Shown: positions 16,716-25,509 of the stretch, piece by piece
Position numbering within the stretch: the first letter of the stretch is position 1
Layout of the letters: each line of letters opens with the position of its first letter
Assembly: GCF_044542075.1 (NCBI RefSeq)
Contig: NZ_JBITTU010000007.1
Location: 124,001 to 188,000 of the forward strand
Direction of reading: 5' to 3'
DNA length: 64,000 nucleotides
Source: Leeuwenhoekiella sp044542075
GTDB lineage: Bacteria > Bacteroidota > Bacteroidia > Flavobacteriales > Flavobacteriaceae
The notes under the pieces: generated by a model
Database searches by the model: none
Seen by the model: the letters and a program-made list of their open reading frames with translations, nothing else
What the model was told of the DNA's origin: nothing
Translations under genes and position numbers: made by a program

Positions 16716-17912
16716 TTATAAATCAGCAAGTACTTTTTGAACTTTATCTGCAGCTTCCTGAAATTGAATTGCACTTTGAACATCAAGACCACTATTATCT
16801 ATTAGTTCTTTAGCGATATCTGCATTTGTTCCTTGCAGACGTACAATGATAGGCACATTTATAGTCCCCATATTTTTATAAGCATCTACAATACCCTGAG
16901 CTACACGATCGCAACGTACAATACCTCCAAAGATATTTACCAATATTGCTTTTACGTTAGGATCTTTAAGTATAAGCTTAAAAGCTGTTTCTACACGTTC
17001 TGCATCTGCAGTACCACCTACATCAAGAAAATTTGCAGGCTCACCACCCGCTTGCTTAATTAAATCCATAGTTGCCATTGCAAGACCTGCACCATTAACC
17101 ATACATCCTACGTTACCGTCAAGATCTACATAGTTAAGACCTACTTCTTTAGCTTCTACTTCTACCGGGTTTTCTTCACGGGTATCACGCATTGCAGCGT
17201 AATCTTTGTGACGGTATAATGCGTTGTCATCTAAAGAAACTTTAGCATCAACAGCAAGTATCTTATCATCACTTGTTTTTAAAACCGGGTTGATCTCAAA
17301 TAAAGAAGAGTCAGAATCTGAATACGCTTTATAAAGAGCGGTAACAAATTTTGTCATTTCTTTAAATGCTGTACCGCTCAAACCTAAGTTAAATGCAATA
17401 CGTCTTGCTTGAAAAGGTAATAATCCTGCAGCAGGATCTACTTCTTCAGTATATATAAGATGTGGTGTTTTTTCTGCTACTTCTTCAATATCCATTCCAC
17501 CCTCTGTAGAATACATAATCATATTTCTACCTGTACCTCTATTTAAAAGTACAGACATATAATATTCTTCCGGCTCGCTATCACCAGGGTAATACACATC
17601 TTCAGCAACTAAAATTTGATGTACAAGTTTACCTTCTGCAGATGTTTGAGGAGTTACAAGATGCATACCTAAGATATCTCCTGCTATTTTCTCAACTTCC
17701 TGTAAATTCTTAGCAAGTTTTACTCCACCACCTTTTCCTCTACCACCGGCGTGTACCTGAGCTTTAATAACGTGCCATCCAGTACCTGTTTCTTCAGTAA
17801 GTTTTTTTGCAGCTTCAACGGCTTCTGCCGGACTGTTTGCAACTTTACCGCGCTGTATGCGCACTCCAAAACTATTTAATATTTCTTTTCCTTGATATTC
17901 GTGTAGATTCAT
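16716..17912 (-). CDS. sucC: Succinyl-CoA synthetase beta subunit SucC
   Basis: 398 residues, normal length. It begins MNLHEYQGKEIL, the universal SucC start; the ATP-grasp region carries HAGGRGKGGGV, and the C-terminal part has VGCMVNGAGLAMATMD, NFLDVGG and NIFGGIVRCD, which contact nucleotide and the alpha subunit. It makes ATP or GTP from succinyl-CoA in the TCA cycle. SucD is not adjacent, which is common in Bacteroidota. It has its own promoter and terminator. Confidence 0.97.
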   Translation of the reverse strand: MNLHEYQGKEILNSFGVRIQRGKVANSPAEAVEAAKKLTEETGTGWHVIKAQVHAGGRGKGGGVKLAKNLQEVEKIAGDILGMHLVTPQTSAEGKLVHQILVAEDVYYPGDSEPEEYYMSVLLNRGTGRNMIMYSTEGGMDIEEVAEKTPHLIYTEEVDPAAGLLPFQARRIAFNLGLSGTAFKEMTKFVTALYKAYSDSDSSLFEINPVLKTSDDKILAVDAKVSLDDNALYRHKDYAAMRDTREENPVEVEAKEVGLNYVDLDGNVGCMVNGAGLAMATMDLIKQAGGEPANFLDVGGTADAERVETAFKLILKDPNVKAILVNIFGGIVRCDRVAQGIVDAYKNMGTINVPIIVRLQGTNADIAKELIDNSGLDVQSAIQFQEAADKVQKVLADL

Positions 17913-17947
17913 AATCAGGCGTTTCTATGTATTTGAATTTTGCAGAG

Positions 17948-17955
17948 CAAAAATA
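17948..17955 (-). promoter_or_regulatory. -7 element of sucC
   Basis: TATTTTTG on the minus strand fits TAnnTTTG and ends 36 bp before the sucC ATG. Confidence 0.5.
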
Positions 17956-18010
17956 AGTATTTTAAGGCAAACCCTACTAGTAAAATACTTGGGATTTCGT
18001 CCTTTACTTG

Positions 18011-18667
18011 CTAATCTATTTCCCCTAAGGTATAGTCTGTAAAATCTAAAGGATTGAAGTTTTTAAAATGACCATTTAGTTCTATAAGTTGTCTGGTGCG
18101 ATTAATCTCTTCGATGATAGGTATGGTTACTGTTAAATGGTCTATTAAATAAACATAACGATCAGACTCGCGCATCATCTTTAAAACGAGAAGCTCTTGT
18201 TTTAAAGACAATCCTAACTTATGAGCAAAGCTAAAGCTGGTAATTTCTTCATACGGGATTTCTGGGAAATCAACTTCAAGCACATTATACAAACGCTGTA
18301 CTAAATTTATAAAATGCTCTTTTTGTCTAATTGAACCATCTTTGTGATTTTCTCTAAATATTACATCTGCACCAGCATATAATCGATCATTAAGTGTAGG
18401 CTGAAAATTTACAATGCTAAAAACACGTAAGCCCCTACAAATAACATCACTCGCTCCGGTTGCATATTTTTTTTCAATTTTTTCGAGCCGCACTTCGGTA
18501 CCATAAGCCAGCTTGCGATTTATATATGCAGGTATCCCAAAGGTGATTTCCTTTTCTTCACAGTCATTGATAAGTTGTTGATACCGCTCTTCAAAAATAT
18601 GCAAGGCAAGTCGCTCATGCGGGAAAACAACCATCTCTAATGGAAACATTGCTAAAGTCGTTCTCAT
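18011..18667 (-). CDS. Lon protease substrate-binding-domain protein (stand-alone)
   Basis: 218 residues from the ATG at 18667; an earlier in-frame ATG at 18697 adds ten atypical residues. The N-terminal half matches the Lon N-domain: LAMFPLEMVVFPHERLALHIFEERYQQLI. There is no ATPase or protease domain, as in the stand-alone LON-substrate-binding family. The C-terminal half is helical. Members are thought to bind proteins, but no biochemical role is clear. Single gene, 98 bp before sucC on the same strand. Confidence 0.85.
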   Translation of the reverse strand: MRTTLAMFPLEMVVFPHERLALHIFEERYQQLINDCEEKEITFGIPAYINRKLAYGTEVRLEKIEKKYATGASDVICRGLRVFSIVNFQPTLNDRLYAGADVIFRENHKDGSIRQKEHFINLVQRLYNVLEVDFPEIPYEEITSFSFAHKLGLSLKQELLVLKMMRESDRYVYLIDHLTVTIPIIEEINRTRQLIELNGHFKNFNPLDFTDYTLGEID

Positions 18668-18785
18668 AACTAATTTTTTTCTTGTGAAATTAGGCAAATA
18701 CAGGTCAAAAAATAAATTTTCAGGATTTCTATTACAGATTTATCATTTTTTAGCCTTGCGAAGTGCTTAAGTAGATATTCTATAT

Positions 18786-18793
18786 TAGATTTG
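18786..18793 (+). promoter_or_regulatory. -7 element of lysA
   Basis: TAGATTTG matches TAnnTTTG, 23 bp before the lysA ATG. A TTG at 18756-18758 is too far (27-base spacer) for a confident -33. Confidence 0.5.
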
Positions 18794-18815
18794 TACGCTT
18801 AAAGTCTATATAGTT

Positions 18816-20033
18816 ATGACCAATCAAAATCTTTTAGCAATTGCTAAAGAATACGGCAGCCCTGTTTATGTTTATGATGCCGCTAAAATAGAATCTCAAT
18901 ACAACAGATTAACCAGCGCTTTTAAGAAAGTTAAGGAACTGCGTATTAATTATGCTGTAAAGGCACTTTCTAATTTAGCTGTACTTCAGCTCATACACAG
19001 TTATGGGGCAGGTCTTGACACAGTGAGTATTCAAGAGGTGCGTTTAGGTATTGCTGCAGGTGTAGACCCTTCAAAAATTATGTTTACTCCTAACGGTGTT
19101 TCTTTGAGCGAACTTGAAGAGGTAGATAAAATGGGCGTTCAGATTAATATAGACAACCTTTCTATCCTAGAACAGTTTGGCACTAAGCACCCTAATACAC
19201 CGGTTTGTATACGTATAAACCCACACGTAATGGCCGGCGGAAACTCTAATATTTCAGTAGGACATATAGATAGTAAATTTGGTATTAGTATACATCAAAT
19301 TCCACATTTATTACGTATTGTAGAAAACACTAAAATGAATATCAACGGAATTCACATGCATACTGGAAGTGATATTCTTGATATTGATGTTTTTCTTCAC
19401 GCTGCAGAAATTCTTTTTGACACCGCAAAAGATTTTAAAAATCTTGAATTTTTAGATTTTGGAAGCGGATTTAAAGTGCCTTATAAAACAGGTGATATTG
19501 AAACCGATATAGAAGAACTAGGCGATAAACTGTCTACTCGATTTAACAATTTTGCTAAATCGTATGGTAAACCATTAACGCTAGTTTTTGAACCGGGTAA
19601 ATTTCTGGTAAGCGAGGCCGGAAAGTTTTTAGTAAACGTAAATGTTATTAAACAAACGACTTCAACTGTTTTTGCACAGGTAGATAGTGGTTTTAATCAT
19701 TTAATACGTCCTATGCTTTATGGTAGTCAACATGAAATTCACAATATAAGTAACCCATTAGGACGTGAGCGTTTTTATTCTGTTGTAGGGTATATCTGTG
19801 AGACAGATACTTTTGCAACTAACCGAAGAATCCCAGAGATTGCTGAAGGTGATATGCTTGCTTTTAGTAATGCAGGAGCTTATTGCTATAGCATGGCGAG
19901 CAACTATAATTCTAGATACCGCCCTGCAGAAGTATTGTTTTTAGACGGGGAAGCGCATTTAATAAGAGAACGCGAGACTTTTGATGATTTATTAAAACAT
20001 CAAATACCTCTAAAACAAACCGAAAAAGCATAA
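18816..20033 (+). CDS. lysA: Diaminopimelate decarboxylase LysA
   Basis: 405 residues. A PLP-dependent fold III alanine-racemase-like barrel has the Schiff-base lysine in NYAVKALSN, HMHTGSD, the glycine-rich LDFGSGFKVPY phosphate loop and EPGKFLV; the C-terminal domain supplies GYICETDTFA and NAGAYCYSMASNYNSR. It converts meso-diaminopimelate to lysine, the last step of that pathway. It stands alone with its own -7 element; 511 bases without a gene follow. Confidence 0.95.
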   Translation: MTNQNLLAIAKEYGSPVYVYDAAKIESQYNRLTSAFKKVKELRINYAVKALSNLAVLQLIHSYGAGLDTVSIQEVRLGIAAGVDPSKIMFTPNGVSLSELEEVDKMGVQINIDNLSILEQFGTKHPNTPVCIRINPHVMAGGNSNISVGHIDSKFGISIHQIPHLLRIVENTKMNINGIHMHTGSDILDIDVFLHAAEILFDTAKDFKNLEFLDFGSGFKVPYKTGDIETDIEELGDKLSTRFNNFAKSYGKPLTLVFEPGKFLVSEAGKFLVNVNVIKQTTSTVFAQVDSGFNHLIRPMLYGSQHEIHNISNPLGRERFYSVVGYICETDTFATNRRIPEIAEGDMLAFSNAGAYCYSMASNYNSRYRPAEVLFLDGEAHLIRERETFDDLLKHQIPLKQTEKA

Positions 20034-20544
20034 CTGCTTAGGATGTAGGCTAAAATAATAGCGCGTTTTAAAATACTCGCATATTGAGAACTCCTAAGAA
20101 CTTCTAAGTAGTTTTTTTAATAATGTATGATTATAAATACGCTTATCAGATTATTTTCTCTACAAAGTTTTCAATATTCCTAAAGTGTATTAATTATCAC
20201 GGCATTCTTAGAAATGCCGTGTAAATAGTCTTAGTCAAAATTTTTGTGCATCTCGATTTAACTTGTGCTAGTTCTTGAATTATTAGGATTACTTACAGTA
20301 TTTAAAAGAGGATACAAGTTTGGCTTTTTGATGTAAATCTATAGCTTCAAGCACAAAAGCTAGAAAGAGTACCGGGTGTTGTTTTAATTACTTAGACTTA
20401 ACGGTATTCTCTGTAGTGTAGTTTTTATCGACAAGAAATTATTCTAAATTATTATTTAGGGCGCTTAGTAATGAGCACCCTATCTTATAGGCTTTTGACT
20501 AGAAAATAGTTAATTTTGCACTTCAATTCAATAACAAATTTTAC
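20034..20544. other. Long intergenic region after lysA
   Basis: Five hundred and eleven bases without a convincing gene. They hold a 24-base hairpin (20198-20221, arms CACGGCAT and ATGCCGTG) with no T run, an imperfect hairpin near 20458-20481, and a 33-codon open frame (20131-20232) whose start, MYDYKYAYQIIFSTKF, only vaguely recalls IS200-type transposase N-termini. The hairpin lies inside that frame. A -7 element for the next gene is at 20511. Confidence 0.6.
20511..20518 (+). promoter_or_regulatory. -7 element of the DUF4159 operon
   Basis: TAATTTTG fits TAnnTTTG and ends 27 bp before the GTG at 20545. It would drive four closely packed genes. Confidence 0.5.
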
Positions 20545-21192
20545 GTGAATCGATTACTACTCACAGGTATATTTATCTGCTCGCTGTTTTCATCTGTATG
20601 TGCTCAACAAGTAGCTGTACTTCAGTATGAAGGTGGTGGTGACTGGTATTCTAATCCTACCTCGGTTCCTAATCTCGTTTCGTTTTGTAATCAAAATATA
20701 AGTACCCGTTTAGATCCTAAGGTTGCTACTATACAAGCAACAGATCCCGGGATTATGCAGTATCCTTTTGTACATATGACTGGCCACGGAAATGTATATT
20801 TTTCTGATGAAGCTTTATTAAATTTAAGAAACTACCTCAACGGTGGCGGTTTTTTACACATTGATGACAATTACGGGATAGATCAATATTTAAGGCCACA
20901 ATTACAACGTTTATATCCTGATGAAGAATTAATTGAATTACCTGCTTCTCACCCTTTATTTTCTTCAGCTTACCCTTTTGATAAAGGTTTACCTAAAATT
21001 CACGAGCACGAAGGTACGCGACCACAAGCTCTGGGGATATTTAGAGAAGGTAGACTTGTACTATTGTATACTTTGGAAAGCGACCTGGGTGATGGCTGGG
21101 AAAATCCAGAAGTTCACAATGATCCTGTAGCTGTGCACGAGAAAGCCTTAAAAATGGGAGCTAATATCATAAAATACGTCTTTGAAAACTGA
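20545..21192 (+). CDS. DUF4159 domain-containing exported protein
   Basis: 215 residues with a GTG start and signal peptide ending near VCAQ. The domain begins VAVLQYEGGGDWYSNPTSVPNL, characteristic of DUF4159, continues FVHMTGHGNVYFSDEA and GGGFLHIDDNYG, and ends in a conserved acidic and histidine-rich segment. The fold resembles a glutamine-amidotransferase-like alpha/beta domain, but no catalytic triad is certain. Function unknown. Its end overlaps the TrmH gene by 11 bp. Confidence 0.85.
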   Translation: MNRLLLTGIFICSLFSSVCAQQVAVLQYEGGGDWYSNPTSVPNLVSFCNQNISTRLDPKVATIQATDPGIMQYPFVHMTGHGNVYFSDEALLNLRNYLNGGGFLHIDDNYGIDQYLRPQLQRLYPDEELIELPASHPLFSSAYPFDKGLPKIHEHEGTRPQALGIFREGRLVLLYTLESDLGDGWENPEVHNDPVAVHEKALKMGANIIKYVFEN

Positions 21193-21694
21193 GCAACTAA
21201 CGCACAACACTACACAACTTCAATCTGGTGCGCATAATCTGGTTATACTTTGTGATGGCATTACGAGTCCGGCAAATGCTGGAAGTTTAATGCGACTTTC
21301 AGATGCTTTAGGACTAAAACACCTTTATTTTTGTAACAGTAATATCAATTTTGAAAGTTCAAGATTTAAAAGAACTTCACGGTCTACAGAAATGTATGTA
21401 TCTTATACACAGACTTCAGACTATGATGAGATTTTAAAAAATCTTAAACGTGAAAACTATATCTTAATAGGTTTAGAACTCACGAATAACAGCATATCTT
21501 TGGCAGATTTTAATATTCAGGCAGATGAAAAAATTGCTTTAGTTTTAGGAAATGAGCGACACGGGATTTCTCCTACTGTACTTACAAAATTGAATAAATC
21601 TATTTACATACCTATGTATGGTAAAAATAGTAGTATGAATGTTGCCCAGGCAGCTGCAATAGCGACTTACACTCTTATAAATAACAGGCTTTAA
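21182..21694 (+). CDS. TrmH/SpoU-family RNA 2'-O-methyltransferase
   Basis: 170 residues with a TTG start inside the end of the DUF4159 gene. SPOUT motifs are visible: SPANAGSLMRLSDALG (motif 1), LVLGNERHGIS (motif 2) and IPMYGKNSSMNVAQAAAIA (motif 3, the knotted SAM site). It transfers a methyl group to a ribose 2'-OH in tRNA or rRNA; the target cannot be told. The gene overlaps the next by one base (TAATG). Confidence 0.9.
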   Translation: MKTEQLTHNTTQLQSGAHNLVILCDGITSPANAGSLMRLSDALGLKHLYFCNSNINFESSRFKRTSRSTEMYVSYTQTSDYDEILKNLKRENYILIGLELTNNSISLADFNIQADEKIALVLGNERHGISPTVLTKLNKSIYIPMYGKNSSMNVAQAAAIATYTLINNRL

Positions 21695-22788
21695 TGGAAG
21701 ATAGATCTAAAATAATAGCATATGGTATTCTGCGAGCCCTAGGTATCGTGGGGGGTATCATTTTAATTCTCTGGTTTTTATATAAGGTACAGGCTGTTAT
21801 TATGTTTATTGCAATTGCTGCAGTGGTTTCTTTAATAGGAAGACCTATTGTAACTTTTTTAAAAACCAAATTAAGGTTTAATGATATTGGCGCTGCAATT
21901 ACTACCCTACTATTTGTTATGGGTATAATCGTAGGTATTATAGCTATTTTTGTCCCCATTCTTATAGATCAAAGTGAGCATATAAGCAAAATCAACTTTG
22001 AAGAAGTACAGCATAACGTAAACCGCCTAAATGTAGAATTTAGCCGCTCACTTGGCGTAGATCAAGTTACTTTAATTGAGGGTTTTAAGCAGTCTGAATT
22101 TATAAAGAACTTTGATATATCTGTTATCCCAACCTTTATAAACAGTATTCTGGGTAACTTCAGCTCTCTGGTTGTAGGCCTTCTTTCTGTGACATTTATT
22201 TCTTTTTTCTTACTAAAAGACAGCAGGCTTTTATTAGATAGTTTTTTAGTATTTGCAAATAAGGGCGAAGAGAATAAATTTAAGCACGTTTTTCATAAAA
22301 CAAAGCATTTACTTTCTCGGTATTTTATTGGGATTCTATTGCAATTACTCATTCTGTTTATCATTTATTCTATTCTATTATTTAGTTTCCAAATCCCTAA
22401 TGCATTTGCAATTGCTCTATTTTGCGCTATGCTTAACGTTGTTCCTTACATAGGTCCTGTTATAGGTTGCGGTGTAATGATGCTACTGGTTATTTCGGGC
22501 TATTTTACAGCAGATTTTGAAACTGTAATCCTGCCTAAAATGATTTACATCTTTATTGGTTACTGTATTGCTCAGCTCATTGATAATTTTATTAATCAAC
22601 CGCTTATATTTGGTAACAGCGTAAAATCACATCCTTTAGAAATATTTCTGGTTATTATTATAGCCGGCTTGTTATTTGGAATTTTAGGAATGGTAGTAGC
22701 AATACCCACGTATACGGCTATAAAAGTTGTTGCACAGGAATTCTTATCAGAATATAAGATCGTTCAAAAGCTTACTAAAAATCTTTAA
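21694..22788 (+). CDS. AI-2E/PerM-family membrane transporter
   Basis: 364 residues with about seven to eight hydrophobic helices: three near the N-terminus (15-85), a soluble loop (about 90-140), then helices from 150 on. The NVVPYIGPVIGCG motif and the C-terminal QPLIFGNSVKSHPLEIFLVIIIAG are diagnostic of the family. Members export small molecules or act as Na+/H+ antiporters; the substrate here is unknown. Translationally coupled to the TrmH gene. Confidence 0.9.
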   Translation: MEDRSKIIAYGILRALGIVGGIILILWFLYKVQAVIMFIAIAAVVSLIGRPIVTFLKTKLRFNDIGAAITTLLFVMGIIVGIIAIFVPILIDQSEHISKINFEEVQHNVNRLNVEFSRSLGVDQVTLIEGFKQSEFIKNFDISVIPTFINSILGNFSSLVVGLLSVTFISFFLLKDSRLLLDSFLVFANKGEENKFKHVFHKTKHLLSRYFIGILLQLLILFIIYSILLFSFQIPNAFAIALFCAMLNVVPYIGPVIGCGVMMLLVISGYFTADFETVILPKMIYIFIGYCIAQLIDNFINQPLIFGNSVKSHPLEIFLVIIIAGLLFGILGMVVAIPTYTAIKVVAQEFLSEYKIVQKLTKNL

Positions 22789-22791
22789 TTT

Positions 22792-23982
22792 TTGAATAAA
22801 CGCATTTTAGATCCAGATGTTTCAGAATTTATTAAAGCTAATTTAAAAGAGGATGTATCTCGTTTAATTCTTAATGGAAGCCCTTTCCCTGATGTTAGCG
22901 TACAAGAACTGGCTCAACAACTTTTAGGACTTCAAAAAGCACAAACTAAATTACCCACGTGGGCTGAAACAGCAGGTATTTATTTTCCACCAAAATTAAG
23001 TCTAGAACAAACTTCATCAGAACTTACAGCACAGTATAAAGCATCTCTAGTTAACGGTGCTAAACTTATAGATCTTACAGGTGGTTTTGGTATAGATGAC
23101 TTCTACCTAAGTAACCAGTTCACACACGTTACACATTGTGAACTCAATGATGATCTCGCTGTAATTGCTGCGCATAACTATGACAAACTCAATATATCTA
23201 ATGTTGAAGTAGTTACGCTAAATAGTCTTGAATATCTAGAAAATTCAATAGACCAGTACGATGTGATTTATGCAGATCCATCACGCAGAAGTGATAGTAA
23301 AGGAAAAGTTTTTATGCTTAAAGACTGTGAGCCTAATATTCCGGAAGCCCTCCCATTTTTGTTTACAAAATCTAAAACTATACTTATTAAAACGAGCCCA
23401 CTACTTGATATTAGCGCCGGTTTAAAAGAACTTAGAAATGTAACAGAAGTGCACGCTGTTGCATTAAAAAATGAAGTTAAAGAGTTGTTATGGGTATTAA
23501 AACAGGATACAACAAATGAGCCTGTAAAGCTCATTTGCGTGAATCTTGAAAGTAGTTACACGCAACCTGTTCATTTAAATGCCCATTCCCTAGGTGATGC
23601 TATTGCAAACTTTGGAGAGCCTGCAACTTTCTTATATGAGCCCAACGCTGCTATAATGAAATTAGGAGCGTTTAATTGGGTAAGCGCTCATTACAACCTT
23701 GATAAACTTGCTCCTAATTCACATCTATATACCTCAAAGAATAAGATTGATTTCCCCGGAAGGGTTTTTAAAGTTGATGCGGTAATACCGTATTCAAAAA
23801 AAGAAATTAGCAAGCAGATAAAAAACATAAAAGCACACATCACCACCCGAAATTTTAAAGAAACTAGCGCTGCCTTAAGAGCGAAGTTTAAAGTCAAAGA
23901 CGGCGGTGACACCTATTTATTCTTTACAACACTGTTAAACAATAAAACGTGTATGCTAAAGTGCTCTAAAATTGAAGATTAG
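22792..23982 (+). CDS. Class I SAM-dependent methyltransferase with THUMP-like C-terminus
   Basis: 396 residues, TTG start 3 bp after the transporter. Motif I is LIDLTGGFGIDD, CELND follows as the acidic ribose-binding residue, and YADPSRRS occupies the motif-IV position. The C-terminal part (about 280-396) fits the THUMP-like domain of this Bacteroidota family. The target is probably RNA but is not established. It ends 4 bp inside the converging heme oxygenase gene. Confidence 0.85.
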   Translation: MNKRILDPDVSEFIKANLKEDVSRLILNGSPFPDVSVQELAQQLLGLQKAQTKLPTWAETAGIYFPPKLSLEQTSSELTAQYKASLVNGAKLIDLTGGFGIDDFYLSNQFTHVTHCELNDDLAVIAAHNYDKLNISNVEVVTLNSLEYLENSIDQYDVIYADPSRRSDSKGKVFMLKDCEPNIPEALPFLFTKSKTILIKTSPLLDISAGLKELRNVTEVHAVALKNEVKELLWVLKQDTTNEPVKLICVNLESSYTQPVHLNAHSLGDAIANFGEPATFLYEPNAAIMKLGAFNWVSAHYNLDKLAPNSHLYTSKNKIDFPGRVFKVDAVIPYSKKEISKQIKNIKAHITTRNFKETSAALRAKFKVKDGGDTYLFFTTLLNNKTCMLKCSKIED

Positions 23983-24542
23983 TACGACTGTTTAAATACT
24001 GAAAATGCAAAGTTTGCTCCTGCTACAGCATCATCAATTTCAACATCAGTATAACTTTGTGTATCTACCGCTTCTGTAAATGATTTCCAACGATTAAGAA
24101 CATCTGGAGCCGATTTACCAAAAAAATGATGCTTTTTAATATGCTCTAGATTTGAGCACGCTTCAAGATTTTTTCTAATTAATAATCCTCCCATCATAGA
24201 GCCTTCAGCAACATAAATCATTCCTAACATAAAAGAGGAGCTAATACTTTGTGGAATCTTAATAGTAAGTTTATCAAGCACTAAGGCATCTAATTGGTTC
24301 AAATCTCGCTTTAAAGCTTCCGTTTTCTGTGCGTCAGCAAATTTTTTTAAGTTACTAGGAACCAATTCTGCATATTCTTCAGACAATTCTGAAAGTGTAG
24401 CATAAGCCTTAAAGTTTTGAACAAGTAAGCTTTGATATTGATTAGTAGTTATGCTATGGTCTAGTATATATTTTGCAAGATTATCTTCTTCAGTTTCTTT
24501 GTGAAGCGTCGCTGTTCTTGTCTTTAGCTGTTTTAGAATCAT
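23979..24542 (-). CDS. bphO: Biliverdin-producing heme oxygenase (BphO type)
   Basis: 187 residues. The proximal heme ligand is His14 in TLHKETEED; the distal helix FMLGMIYVAEGSMMGG matches the glycine-rich region of bacterial phytochrome-associated heme oxygenases. The enzyme opens heme to biliverdin, iron and CO. The phytochrome gene lies two genes upstream in the same operon and needs biliverdin as its chromophore, so this enzyme most likely supplies it. Its first 53 bp overlap the end of the receiver gene, in another frame, and its end overlaps the converging methyltransferase by 4 bp. Confidence 0.92.
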   Translation of the reverse strand: MILKQLKTRTATLHKETEEDNLAKYILDHSITTNQYQSLLVQNFKAYATLSELSEEYAELVPSNLKKFADAQKTEALKRDLNQLDALVLDKLTIKIPQSISSSFMLGMIYVAEGSMMGGLLIRKNLEACSNLEHIKKHHFFGKSAPDVLNRWKSFTEAVDTQSYTDVEIDDAVAGANFAFSVFKQSY

Positions 24543-25086
24543 ATCCTATTTTAAGGCGTTTAAGGTCTTCCTGTATTTTGTGCATTCCGTCTCTATGAGA
24601 CATATTTTCTTTAGAAAAATTCTCTAGAAAAAGCTCAATATCGCTAACTAACTTTTTGCTTTCTAAAATTCGTTGACGTACGGGATTTATGTAAGGCCCG
24701 TTATTACTTATCGCTTTTAAATACGGCTCAAGACGTTTATGTAGCGTACTTATGTTTTTCTTTAATATATATCCTGATGCGCCATTAAGAATAGTATCTG
24801 CTGCCAGTTCCTCATCGTTTATGGTACCGGTAATAAAAATAAAAGTTACAGAAGGTGCTAGTTGCTGCGCCATTTCTAAAACCTCTAAGCCAGTACACGT
24901 AGGCAAATTATAGTCAGATAATATAAGGTCTGGTTTTAAATTTTCAACAGCAAGTTCAAAATCGCTCAAATTGTTACACACTGAAATGGTTGCATTCTCA
25001 GCAACTTTAGATATTTCGCGTCGTATTAAAGTACTATCACTAGGATTGTCTTCAACCATTAAAATCTGCAAAGGTTCTTTAATCAT
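24490..25086 (-). CDS. Response regulator with receiver domain and helical tail (phytochrome operon)
   Basis: 198 residues from the ATG at 25086 (an ATG at 25104 would overlap the previous gene). The receiver (about 7-130) has the acidic pair in MVEDN, phosphoacceptor Asp58 in LILSDYNLP, Thr in FITGT and Lys in YILKKN. A tail of about 65 residues, charged and helical, follows with no DNA-binding or enzyme domain. It lies 1 bp after the Rcp1-like receiver and its last codons overlap bphO. Probably a downstream partner of the phytochrome or the CheB/CheR kinase. Confidence 0.9.
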   Translation of the reverse strand: MIKEPLQILMVEDNPSDSTLIRREISKVAENATISVCNNLSDFELAVENLKPDLILSDYNLPTCTGLEVLEMAQQLAPSVTFIFITGTINDEELAADTILNGASGYILKKNISTLHKRLEPYLKAISNNGPYINPVRQRILESKKLVSDIELFLENFSKENMSHRDGMHKIQEDLKRLKIGYDSKTAKDKNSDASQRN

Positions 25087-25087
25087 A

Positions 25088-25498
25088 TTATTTATTATAA
25101 ACAATCCAATACTCTATTAAAACCGGCAATGTTTTACACAAATCAATGTAACTTTTTGGTTTTTCTACAAAGCTATTTGCGCCTATTTCAAAAGCTTCTT
25201 TAATGTCATTTGGCAAATCTGAAGAACTCAATATAACGACCGGAATATGCATATATTCTTTATTAGATCTAAATCTTCTCAGTATTTCTAACCCATCTAT
25301 TTTTGGGATTTTCATATCTAAAAGAATCAGTTTAGGCAAAGCATTTTTAAAACCTGCGCTTTCTAAATACGTTACTGCATCCTCCCCGTCACTAATATGT
25401 GTAATCTCATATTCAGGTATCTGCTTATTAAATATACGCTTCATCAGCGCTATATCTGTTTTGTTATCTTCAATTGAGAGTATATGCTTTGAGTACAC
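25088..25498 (-). CDS. Rcp1-like single-domain response regulator
   Basis: 136 residues, only a receiver: acidic pair SIEDN, phosphoacceptor Asp61 in LILLDMKIP, SSSD and the EKPKSY lysine loop. Wording such as LPKLILLDMKIPKIDGLEILRRFRSN and the C-terminal IEYWIVYN match the Rcp1 type that accepts phosphate from phytochrome kinases. It starts 11 bp after the phytochrome gene ends. No output domain, so it must act by protein contact or feed a relay. Confidence 0.92.
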   Translation of the reverse strand: MYSKHILSIEDNKTDIALMKRIFNKQIPEYEITHISDGEDAVTYLESAGFKNALPKLILLDMKIPKIDGLEILRRFRSNKEYMHIPVVILSSSDLPNDIKEAFEIGANSFVEKPKSYIDLCKTLPVLIEYWIVYNK

Positions 25499-25509
25499 TA
25501 TTTTTTATT

